Positions 1 through 6,532 of a DNA stretch of 14,902 bases are shown here, in pieces. Position numbers and translations under genes: made by a program. The notes under the pieces are model-generated. The model searched no databases. It was not told the DNA's origin and saw nothing but the letters and a program-made list of their open reading frames with translations. The first letter of the stretch is position 1, and every line of letters starts with the position of its first letter. Source of the DNA: Candidatus Martarchaeota archaeon (lineage in GTDB: Archaea; Micrarchaeota; Micrarchaeia; Micrarchaeales; Micrarchaeaceae); the NCBI GenBank assembly GCA_023485745.1, contig JAMCZL010000046.1, positions 1 through 14,902 on the forward strand, in the 5' to 3' direction.

Positions 1-702
1 CGAAAAGGAAAAGCCCGTGCCTCCCCCTGACTGGTGTATTATTGCGGCATTCTTTACCGCGTCGAATATTTCCACTATCGAGTCGCCTACTGGCAGCACA
101 AAGCATGCGCTGAGCTGGCCCAGCTTTGTCCCGGCATTCATCAGCGTTGGCGAGTTTGGCATGAACTTGAAGCTAGTTATGGCATCGTAGAACTCCATCT
201 CCAGCGCGCCGGCCTCCGCATCGCTCTTCCCGAAGTTCTTTTCTGCATATGCTATATAATGCGACACCCTGGTAAACAGCTGCTTTGGGCTCTCCGCAAT
301 CTTGCCGTCGGGGCCCTTCAGCAGGTACCTGGATGCAAGCACTATCAGGGTATTGATCGGCAGCTTCAGCCCGTCATCAGGTATGCCCAGCGATGCCCTG
401 AAGGCCCTTATCTCTGCCTTCTTGTGCCTGTATAATATGTACGACTTTGCAACTGCCTGGTCCTTCAGCATTAGCGCCTTTTCAACTATGTCCTGGATCT
501 CTTCAACATGTATTTCGTTCTTGCCAGTGGCATCTATCTCCTTTGCTATGTCTGCCGCCGAGTCCTCCGCCCTCTTCTTGAGCTCTGCCTCCTTGACGTT
601 GCTGTCATACACGCTCTTGTATGCCTTGAACACCGCATTCTCTATCTTGGTGCGGTCAAAATCCACCCTGCTATCGTCCCTCTTTATTACAACGGTCGCC
701 AT
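1..702 (-). CDS. nrdJ: Ribonucleoside-diphosphate reductase, class II (adenosylcobalamin-dependent), N-terminal part, cut by window edge
   Basis: Large-subunit ribonucleotide reductase, which reduces ribonucleotides to deoxyribonucleotides in the cytoplasm. Read directly on the minus strand, 234 codons are open from ATG (702-700) to the window edge. Residues about 1-90 look like an ATP-cone allosteric domain (starts MATVVIKRDDSRVDFDRTKI). The reductase core begins with FMPNSPTLMNAGTKL, followed by SACF, where C200 matches the conserved redox cysteine of the family. The last residues are HQSGGGTGFSFS. This glycine-rich signature is typical of B12-dependent class II enzymes; class I enzymes usually carry a different sequence here. 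The catalytic cysteine, the thiyl-radical region and the C-terminal redox cysteines lie outside the window, so class and completeness rest on the N-terminal third. GGGGTG lies about 5 nt before the ATG as a likely ribosome-binding site. The gene stands apart from its neighbours, with 181 bp upstream before the next gene. Confidence 0.9.
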   Translation of the reverse strand, partial: MATVVIKRDDSRVDFDRTKIENAVFKAYKSVYDSNVKEAELKKRAEDSAADIAKEIDATGKNEIHVEEIQDIVEKALMLKDQAVAKSYILYRHKKAEIRAFRASLGIPDDGLKLPINTLIVLASRYLLKGPDGKIAESPKQLFTRVSHYIAYAEKNFGKSDAEAGALEMEFYDAITSFKFMPNSPTLMNAGTKLGQLSACFVLPVGDSIVEIFDAVKNAAIIHQSGGGTGFSFS

Positions 703-731
703 CTTTACACCCCAATCATTTGCGAATACCT

Positions 732-753
732 ATTTTAAAACAAGCTTTAAAAA
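732..753 (-). promoter_or_regulatory. Candidate TATA boxes for the ribonucleotide reductase gene
   Basis: On the minus strand, CTTTTTAAAG (near 745-753) and GTTTTAAAAT (near 732-741) are archaeal TATA-like elements. They lie about 30-50 nt upstream of the ATG at 702. The upstream box, with a start about 25 nt downstream, would leave a short leader that still contains the GGGGTG ribosome-binding site. The rest of 703-883 is AT-rich, and no small gene was seen in it. Confidence 0.5.
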
Positions 754-883
754 GCGAACATTTTTTGACCTTTTACTGGTGTAGCCTATTTTACTTCCAC
801 TATTCAAAAAGGCATTTCCTAGTATTTAAGTTTTATTTTACCTGCCGACGTGACACAAAATCCGGATTTGCGGAAGCGGGGCG

Positions 884-1321
884 CTATGATATGTCGCATC
901 CGTCCTGAAATTCGCGCTTCAGGGTGCCCCACGCGTCCTTGTAAATGGGGTGCTCCTTCTTGTCAACGTTGAAGAAAAGCCATTCGAAGAATTTGCTGTC
1001 AGGTATGTTGGTGTTCGAGAGTTCGCCTATGTCGTTCTGCGACACGTTCTTCCACCTTGTCCTGCAGGCTTCCTGGTACTCCTCGCGTATCTCATCCGAA
1101 TTCAGCTGCCCTGAACCCTCGGTTATTCCCCTGAACGTCTTCCAAGAGTGCGAAGAAGAGAAAGAGGCAACTATGATGGCCATGGTCCTGAGCATCTCAT
1201 CCGTATACTCAACGTCGAGCGCCTCTGCGGCCTCGCCATTTGCATACAACTCCCTAGAAGATAGCTTTTTGATGCTGTTGGCGATCAAGTCATATCTTGT
1301 AAGGTTATATTTTTTAGGCAT
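884..1321 (-). CDS. Hypothetical protein, 145 aa, unrecognised
   Basis: I do not recognise a family. The product starts MPKKYNLTRYDLIANSIKKL, looks mostly helical, is charged and rather acidic, and has no signal peptide or membrane segment. Aromatic residues cluster toward the C-terminus (FFEWLFFNVDKKEHPIYKDAWG), where a partner-binding surface could lie. There is one cysteine near the middle (EACRTRW) and one near the end (DGCDIS). The start is supported by a strong TATA-like element (TTTATATAAATT on this strand, near 1365-1376) about 45 nt upstream, leaving a leader of about 20-25 nt with a weak GGTTGA before ATG. The codons resemble those of the neighbours (frequent ATA, AGG and AAG). It is divergent from the 1437 gene and probably monocistronic. 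Confidence 0.75.
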   Translation of the reverse strand: MPKKYNLTRYDLIANSIKKLSSRELYANGEAAEALDVEYTDEMLRTMAIIVASFSSSHSWKTFRGITEGSGQLNSDEIREEYQEACRTRWKNVSQNDIGELSNTNIPDSKFFEWLFFNVDKKEHPIYKDAWGTLKREFQDGCDIS

Positions 1322-1364
1322 TTACTCAACCGCATTCGTAAAGCCTTTTATTCAACATCATACT

Positions 1365-1389
1365 AATTTATATAAAAAAATATAAAATA
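1365..1389. promoter_or_regulatory. Divergent AT-rich promoter region with two TATA-like boxes
   Basis: A run of only A and T lies between the divergent genes. TTTATATAAATT (1365-1376, minus strand) is well placed for the gene starting at 1321. ATATAAAATA (1380-1389, plus strand) is well placed for the gene at 1437, with a predicted start near 1410. The boxes are about 10 bp apart, so transcription-factor binding at one could exclude or assist the other. The plus-strand gene also has GTGAT at 1429-1433, a partial match to the archaeal ribosome-binding site, 3 nt before its ATG. Confidence 0.6.
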
Positions 1390-1436
1390 GTGCGTGTAAA
1401 AAATAATGCTTTACCAATGCACCATACCGTGATTTA

Positions 1437-1850
1437 ATGGCACTGTTCAACATTTTCGGCAAAAAGGATTCCGGCAGCGAACTCATGAAGGGTCTTCCGT
1501 TCAAGCTTGTCTCAGAGTGGACTCCGTACCGCCTGTATTCAGGCAAGCGCAGCTCTTCGTCGCTCAGCATGCGCGTGAAGAACATGACTAAGGAAACGCT
1601 TCTCACCTCGGTAGTGATACAGCTTCCGGACCAGCTCAGCTTTGACGAGATCGGCGTGTCAAAGGAAAAGGAGATGAGGCTCGGCGAGCTCGCTCCGGGC
1701 GAGGAAAGGGAGCTCAGGGCGGAAGTGTTCAACAACCTAAGGGCTGACCCCGGCGAGTATACCGTTTCATTGACTGCGATAGCGCATTACAGGGACTACG
1801 GCCACGTCCTAAACGCAATAAAGAAGAAGGCTTTGATAAACGTTGTATAG
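1437..1850 (+). CDS. Small soluble beta-sandwich-like (CARDB/S-layer-type fold) protein, 137 aa
   Basis: Function unknown. After a short basic and hydrophobic N-terminus (MALFNIFGKK) the sequence alternates short hydrophobic strands with turns: SMRVKNMTKETLLTSVVIQL, then an acidic turn, then GELAPGEERELRAEVF, then DPGEYTVSLTAIAHYRDY. The order 'strand with N-M-T, GELAPGE, PGEYTV' resembles CARDB and other Ig-like beta-sandwich domains found in archaeal proteins. Those are often extracellular, but no signal peptide is visible here, so this copy is probably cytoplasmic or membrane-associated. AHYRDYGHVLNAIKKK near the C-terminus is a distinctive block to use in a family search. The gene converges on top6A, with only 11 bp between the stop codons. 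The fold call comes from pattern only. Confidence 0.8.
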   Translation: MALFNIFGKKDSGSELMKGLPFKLVSEWTPYRLYSGKRSSSSLSMRVKNMTKETLLTSVVIQLPDQLSFDEIGVSKEKEMRLGELAPGEERELRAEVFNNLRADPGEYTVSLTAIAHYRDYGHVLNAIKKKALINVV

Positions 1851-1861
1851 CGCCGCCCGCA

Positions 1862-2974
1862 TCACGGAAGGAAGTCCCTGTTCTTTATCTTCTCTCTTAT
1901 GTAATCGTCTACGAAAGTAAGCCTCGGGCCCTGCAGCGTGTCCTGCTCCAGCTTCTTCTTTGTCTCGAGCACCTTCTTGAGCTCTGCAACCCACTCCTTG
2001 TGCCTGTTTATCCATGGGTAGTTGAGCATCTCCTGCGCCCTCTTTATGTCTACCTCGGTGGCCCTCATGGTAAGGTTCTTCAGGAAGTCGTAGTGCTCTA
2101 TGTCTGCCATCGTTACGCCTATGAACCGCGCTTCCGGAGTCGCGATGTCCCTGCCGATGTAGGCAAGGTTCATGCTCCCGGTCTTTATCGTCCAGTATAT
2201 GTACCAGCCCCACGCGTCGCCGTCGTTGAAAACGTACACGGGCAGGCCCTGGTCCGCAAGCTTCCTTATCAGCCTCCTGGTGCCCCTGGCCGCCTGCCCC
2301 TGCGGCGATATCAGTATGGCGTTCTCCTTTTTCCAGAAGCCGTCCTCGTTGAGCCTCTGCCACAGCGCGTCCTTCTCCACGACTATGACGTACTTTGCCT
2401 TGACGTCCACGAACTCTATGTCGTTGTCGACGTCGCTCGGTATGGCCCATCCGCTCCTGCCCGTCTTGCCGGTGTCTATTTCAATCCTGTCGTCGCCGAA
2501 CCTGTCGATAACCTTCATGTTGCCCGCGAGCACGCCCTTCCTGTTGGCGTTGAGGTGCATGTACTCCCTCTTGATGCCCAGCGCGACTTCCAGGTCTTCT
2601 ATAAGCGGGTTCGACTCGCTCTGCTCGTTGAATATGTTTTCGTCTATGTCCTCCCCCAGCGAATACTTCAGCTGGTAGAACAGTCCCCTTATCGTCGTGT
2701 GCAGGTTCTGCTTTACGAAATCGTGGCACTTGGCGGCTATCGCAACCGTCTGCATGAACCGCTTCGCCTGCGCCACATTTATGAAGCTGTGCTCCTCCTT
2801 CGCGCTGCCGAGCCTGAGGAATCCTTCCCTGTCGTCGTATTTTATGTTGGACCTGGACCGGGTTGTTACGGTAAATTTCGGGTTCCTCTTCATCTTTATG
2901 TCGTAGAGTATGCCGTCTCCGAACTCCTCGAGCTTGTCCTTTGTGCTGTCTGCCTTGGCCTTTCCTCCCTGCAT
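1862..2974 (-). CDS. top6A: DNA topoisomerase VI subunit A (Spo11-like)
   Basis: Catalytic subunit of the type IIB topoisomerase, which cleaves both DNA strands and, with the ATPase subunit B, relaxes and decatenates DNA. Numbering from ATG at 2974 (370 aa), HTTIRGLFYQLKY holds the catalytic tyrosine Y100 in the winged-helix (5Y-CAP) domain, close to the position known in methanogen enzymes. The Toprim domain follows: VVEKDAL gives the metal-binding E200, and FNDGDAWGWY gives D251 and D253. The length is normal for the family. The open frame continues two codons upstream to a TTG (2980) overlapping the lonB stop. I prefer the ATG, which has GAGG about 10 nt before it. It lies 2 bp downstream of lonB, so the two are probably co-transcribed. 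Subunit B is not in the window, although the two subunits are commonly encoded together in archaea. Confidence 0.95.
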   Translation of the reverse strand: MQGGKAKADSTKDKLEEFGDGILYDIKMKRNPKFTVTTRSRSNIKYDDREGFLRLGSAKEEHSFINVAQAKRFMQTVAIAAKCHDFVKQNLHTTIRGLFYQLKYSLGEDIDENIFNEQSESNPLIEDLEVALGIKREYMHLNANRKGVLAGNMKVIDRFGDDRIEIDTGKTGRSGWAIPSDVDNDIEFVDVKAKYVIVVEKDALWQRLNEDGFWKKENAILISPQGQAARGTRRLIRKLADQGLPVYVFNDGDAWGWYIYWTIKTGSMNLAYIGRDIATPEARFIGVTMADIEHYDFLKNLTMRATEVDIKRAQEMLNYPWINRHKEWVAELKKVLETKKKLEQDTLQGPRLTFVDDYIREKIKNRDFLP

Positions 2975-2976
2975 GT

Positions 2977-4911
2977 TCAATCGGCCTCGCTCTTCCTGAG
3001 CTCCCTTATTATCTCCTCCCTTCTCTTGCTCTTCTTCATCGAATACTTTATCACGTCAGCCAGCGTCCTTACCGGCATTATCTTTATCCTCTTCCTCATG
3101 CTTTTGAAGAGATATACGTCGTCTGCGTTGCTCTGCGGTATTATTACGCGCCTCATGCCTGCCGCGATGGCCGCCTCGACCTTGCTGGTCACGCCCCCGA
3201 CGGGCAGCACGGTGCCCCTTACCGAAAGCGACCCGGTCATCGCTATTGACTGGTCTATCGGAAGGTTTTCCATTGCCGACAGAACGCTTATTGCTACGGA
3301 TATGCTGGCGCTGTCGCCCTCTATGCCCTCATAAGTCTGCAGGAACTGCACGTGTATGTCGTAGCTTGCGACGTCCCTGCCTATGTGCTTCTTTATTATC
3401 GCGCTCACGTTCTTTACCGCTTCGTTGGCTATCTTGCCGAGCTTTCCGGTAGGTATGAACTTGCCTTCGGACCTTGAGCTTGCCGGCGTTACCTCTGCGA
3501 CTATCGGTATTATTATGCCGGATGAAAGTATGGAGCTTCCTACCACCGCAAGGCCGTTCACCTTGCCGATGGCGAATCCCTTCACGTTAAAGACCTTGTA
3601 GTCCTTCCTCAGGTCTATCTCCTGGTTTATCACCTGCGCCTCTATCGGGTTCGCAACGCTCTTGGCTGCGAGCACGTCGTCCGCAGTAACGAACTTCTTT
3701 TTGTTCTCTATCGCCGAGTCGCCTGCAGCCCTTATAAGCCCTCCAAGGTCCCTCAATATCAGCGTCAGCCTGCCCTTTCTGCCAGCCCTTCTCCTCGCCT
3801 CCTCGATTATCGCGTCGACCGCGCTCCTGTCGAACTCCGGTATCTTGCCGTCCTTCTTTATCTCCTGCGCAATGAACTGCACGAGCATGTTCCTGTTCTG
3901 CGCAGTGTCCGGCATGGTCGAATCCATGTATACCTCGTAGCCGTATCCCCTTATCCTAGACCTAAGCGCAGGATGCATCTTCTGTATGTCCTGCAGGTTG
4001 CCTGCCGCAACCAGTATGAAGTCGCACGGCACTGGCTCGGTCTTGACCAGCGCCCCCGAGCTCATCTCGCTCTGGCCCGTTATCGGGTATTTCTTTTCCT
4101 GCATTGCCGTGAGGAGCTCCTGCTGCGACCTTGGGTCAAGGCTGGAAACCTCGTCTATGAAAAGCACGCCCTTGTTGGCCTTGTGTATCGCCCCGCTCTC
4201 GACCCTGAGATGGGCAGGAGTGCCAAGGCCTCCGGTCTGAAGCGGGTCGTGCCTGACGTCACCGAAAAGCGCGCCTGCCTTCGATCCCGTCGCGTCTATG
4301 AATGGCGCATGGCTCTTTCCTGAATTGTCAACTATGAGCTTAGGCTCGTTTGAATCTCCCATTCCAGGAATGCCTACCCTCCTTGTAAGGCTGGTCATGA
4401 AAAGCAGCATGGATCCGAATATCATTATTCCCAATATGAGCGCCGCCAGCACAACTATCTCATAGCCCTTTATTATTCCGCTCAGCGATATTCCGAAAAG
4501 CACTATTACAAGTATAAGGACTATTGGCGTCACAAGCGACGCGCCCTTGCCAAGCGCCATCCTGCCGTTCAGCCTCTCCCTCTGGACTATCTGCCTGCCC
4601 TGCCCGTCTCCCATCTTTTCCGCCGCCTGCGCATCGGGATACGTCTTGACATCCTTTACTATGGGCATGTTTTCGTCGTTTGCATTCCTGTACACGAGCA
4701 CGTCCTCAAGGTCCCCCGCAGGCAGCAGCTCCGCCATGGCCTGCGCCAGCATTGTCTTTCCTGTTCCGGGCTCGCCTATGAGCAGCACGTTCCTTCGCTG
4801 CTTCGCTGCCCTCTTTATTATCTCAACCGCCCTCTTCTGGCCGATCACCTGGTCTACCAGCTTTCCGGGTATCTTGATATCAGCGGTTGTCTTGAAGCGT
4901 AACTCTGCCAT
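2977..4911 (-). CDS. lonB: Archaeal membrane-anchored ATP-dependent Lon protease (LonB)
   Basis: ATP-driven serine protease on the inner face of the membrane, degrading misfolded and regulatory proteins as a ring. Over 644 residues: Walker A GEPGTGKT at 46-53; an insertion in the AAA+ domain with two hydrophobic helices at about 124-147 and 150-174, the membrane anchor that defines archaeal LonB; Walker B GVLFIDE with D253-E254; a C-terminal Lon protease domain with EGDSAS holding the catalytic serine S534 and TSKVEAA holding the lysine K577. The 43-residue Ser-Lys spacing agrees with known archaeal LonB enzymes. Length is typical and all key residues are present. The start has a TATA-like ATTTAAAT about 40-50 nt upstream and GAGTGAAAGG just before the ATG. 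It precedes top6A in an apparent two-gene operon. Confidence 0.97.
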   Translation of the reverse strand: MAELRFKTTADIKIPGKLVDQVIGQKRAVEIIKRAAKQRRNVLLIGEPGTGKTMLAQAMAELLPAGDLEDVLVYRNANDENMPIVKDVKTYPDAQAAEKMGDGQGRQIVQRERLNGRMALGKGASLVTPIVLILVIVLFGISLSGIIKGYEIVVLAALILGIMIFGSMLLFMTSLTRRVGIPGMGDSNEPKLIVDNSGKSHAPFIDATGSKAGALFGDVRHDPLQTGGLGTPAHLRVESGAIHKANKGVLFIDEVSSLDPRSQQELLTAMQEKKYPITGQSEMSSGALVKTEPVPCDFILVAAGNLQDIQKMHPALRSRIRGYGYEVYMDSTMPDTAQNRNMLVQFIAQEIKKDGKIPEFDRSAVDAIIEEARRRAGRKGRLTLILRDLGGLIRAAGDSAIENKKKFVTADDVLAAKSVANPIEAQVINQEIDLRKDYKVFNVKGFAIGKVNGLAVVGSSILSSGIIIPIVAEVTPASSRSEGKFIPTGKLGKIANEAVKNVSAIIKKHIGRDVASYDIHVQFLQTYEGIEGDSASISVAISVLSAMENLPIDQSIAMTGSLSVRGTVLPVGGVTSKVEAAIAAGMRRVIIPQSNADDVYLFKSMRKRIKIMPVRTLADVIKYSMKKSKRREEIIRELRKSEAD

Positions 4912-4950
4912 CCTTTCACTCGCAACTGGTCAAACTATAGCAAATTCAGA

Positions 4951-4960
4951 ATTTAAATAA
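4951..4960 (-). promoter_or_regulatory. TATA box for lonB-top6A
   Basis: TTATTTAAAT on the minus strand, about 40-50 nt before the lonB ATG, with a predicted transcription start near 4927-4930. It sits immediately beyond the methyltransferase stop codon (4962-4964), so lonB appears to have its own promoter and not to depend on read-through from the upstream gene. Confidence 0.65.
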
Positions 4961-4961
4961 T

Positions 4962-5717
4962 TTATGCCTTTTGGCTTAAAACATAATAAAATCTGTCATA
5001 CTTGTAGGTGCCCTTGGCCAGTCTTGCAGCCATGTTTGCGTGGTACCTGATCCCCTTGGAGAAGAGCGTCCCGTCCCTTATGCTGCCGGCAAGGCGGTCC
5101 ACGCCATTTTTGAGTATGTTGTTCCTAGTGCGCGGGCCGTCGTAAACAAACTCTTTTACCGGCTCAAGGCCGCTATCCCTTATCATCTTTTCCCACATGG
5201 CGTAATTGCTGCCCGCGCTGTTTTCTACGAATAATATCCTGCCCCCCTTGCTGAGATGCGCACCTACGCCGGCGTAAAATTCCCTGTGCACTCTCCATCC
5301 GGGGTCTATCGCTATGAGGTCGTTCTTGTATTCCTTTTCCGAGCCGTTGAAGTGCGGCGGATTGCTAACTACAAGGTCCCAGACCTGGTTCGCAGGCACG
5401 CCCTTAAGCCCGTCCGACACGAATGCATCCACCTTGCCTCCAAGGCCGTTTTGCTCTATCGTATACCTGCAAAGCTCTATGGCCTCTGGGTTTATGTCGA
5501 CCAGGCATAGCCTGTCGCAAAGCCCGTTTGCAAGGAGAGAGAATCCTATAAGCCCCGGGCCGGAGCAGAACTCGCATATGGTGCCTACCTTCCCAAACAT
5601 CCTTTTTACAATCGGGACAAAATCGTGGCCGAAGCTTGTGGCGCCTCCGTTAAGCCTGGGTATATAAAATGCTTTTATGCCGTTGTATTCTTCGAACTTG
5701 AGCTTTTTTTTGTCCAT
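4962..5717 (-). CDS. Class I SAM-dependent methyltransferase with NPPH motif
   Basis: Rossmann-fold methyltransferase. Numbering from ATG at 5717 (251 aa): motif I EFCSGPGLIGF at 49-59 binds S-adenosylmethionine, LVDINPEA at 72-79 carries the acidic residue that contacts the ribose, and motif IV VVSNPPHF has N119-P-P-H122. NPP(Y/H/F/W) is the hallmark of enzymes that methylate planar nitrogen, either exocyclic amines of adenine or guanine in RNA or DNA, or glutamine amides (RsmC, TrmN6 and PrmC-like). The substrate cannot be told from sequence. The frame continues nine codons upstream to TTG at 5744, but a TATA-like AGGATATAAATG at about 5749-5758 would place the transcription start near 5728, downstream of that TTG. 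The internal ATG is therefore chosen. Confidence 0.85.
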   Translation of the reverse strand: MDKKKLKFEEYNGIKAFYIPRLNGGATSFGHDFVPIVKRMFGKVGTICEFCSGPGLIGFSLLANGLCDRLCLVDINPEAIELCRYTIEQNGLGGKVDAFVSDGLKGVPANQVWDLVVSNPPHFNGSEKEYKNDLIAIDPGWRVHREFYAGVGAHLSKGGRILFVENSAGSNYAMWEKMIRDSGLEPVKEFVYDGPRTRNNILKNGVDRLAGSIRDGTLFSKGIRYHANMAARLAKGTYKYDRFYYVLSQKA

Positions 5718-5748
5718 CAATCTGACCACAAGATATTTGTCCAAGTTA

Positions 5749-5760
5749 CATTTATATCCT
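5749..5760. promoter_or_regulatory. TATA-like element shared by divergent methyltransferase and GT2 genes
   Basis: One AT block reads AGGATATAAATG on the minus strand and CATTTATATCCT on the plus strand. It lies about 35 nt from the methyltransferase ATG (5717) and about 35 nt from the GT2 ATG (5789). The remaining intergenic sequence offers no better box for either gene, so a single element may fire in both directions, with a very short leader on the plus side. Confidence 0.5.
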
Positions 5761-5788
5761 TTTATCTCAAATTACCACTAGTTTTAGC

Positions 5789-6532
5789 ATGCCTTACGAA
5801 TGCATTTTTGTCATACCAGCGAGGAACGAAGAGAAAAGCATAGAGGAAACCGTGGGCAGGGTCTGCACGGCAATGGAGCAGGCCTTCGGCTCGTTCATGG
5901 TAGTTGTAGTTGACGCCTCTTCTACCGACAGCACCCCGCGGATACTCAAAAGGCTTGCAAAAGAAAACAGCAGGCTGGACGTAATTTCAGGCACGCAACC
6001 GCACCAAAAGGGATATGACATACACTGTGCGTTCATGAAATACGACTCCTCGATATACGGCTTTTTAGACTCGGACACGCCAGAGATGTCGCAATACATA
6101 TTGCCTGCGTCAAACCTCATAAAGTCCGGATACGACGTGGTGATAGGCTCCAGGTATAAGGGCGGGGCGAAGCTTGACAGGCCCAAGTCGAGGGTTGTGG
6201 TATCCGGGCTTTACAACAAGACGATCAATGCTATATTCGGCGACGGCATATCCGATCACCAGTGCGGTTTCAAGCTGTTCAGCAAGCGTGCTTGGTCCGC
6301 AATCTCGCCGCTTGCGCACGAGAAGAAATGGCCATGGGACACAGAAGTCCTGCTAATAGCCAAGGGCATGGGCATTAAGGTGTACGAGATGCCCATATCC
6401 TGGCGGGACTCCAGGGGGCGCACGCCAATCGAGAACATCCTAAGAGTTGCATCTGACGCTTCAATATTCATACCCGCTACGCTGAGGATGATATACCGGT
6501 TTAAGATATCTCGCCATGGCCTTAGGAAGTAG
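5789..6532 (+). CDS. Family 2 glycosyltransferase, dolichol-phosphate-sugar synthase (DPM1)-like
   Basis: Probable cytoplasmic-face transferase that moves a sugar from a nucleotide donor to a polyprenol phosphate, giving the lipid-linked donor for surface glycosylation. The 247 aa carry an N-terminal GT-A domain: IFVIPARNEEKSI, then VVVVDASSTDSTP (D42, D47), then the metal-binding D94-S-D96 in GFLDSDTPE, then GSRYKGGAKL and ISDHQCGFKLFSK, the last typical of the DPM/GT2 group. GT2 enzymes usually have two adjacent aspartates where this one has D42-A43. There is no C-terminal membrane helix, so it is the soluble DPM1 type. It starts just downstream of a TATA-like element and its leader is very short. 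Its stop abuts that of the GT-C-type gene on the other strand. Sugar and acceptor are inferred, not shown. Confidence 0.87.
   Translation: MPYECIFVIPARNEEKSIEETVGRVCTAMEQAFGSFMVVVVDASSTDSTPRILKRLAKENSRLDVISGTQPHQKGYDIHCAFMKYDSSIYGFLDSDTPEMSQYILPASNLIKSGYDVVIGSRYKGGAKLDRPKSRVVVSGLYNKTINAIFGDGISDHQCGFKLFSKRAWSAISPLAHEKKWPWDTEVLLIAKGMGIKVYEMPISWRDSRGRTPIENILRVASDASIFIPATLRMIYRFKISRHGLRK

Noticed and set aside
302..784. 160-aa plus-strand frame at the left edge
   Set aside because: Antisense to the ribonucleotide reductase, whose ATP-cone and core motifs read without interruption on the minus strand.
2000..3334. 444-aa plus-strand open frame opposite top6A and lonB
   Set aside because: It lies wholly antisense to two well-conserved genes, is compositionally odd (V, L, R, Y and H rich) and has no motif or promoter. 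It is a shadow of the high-GC third positions on the other strand.
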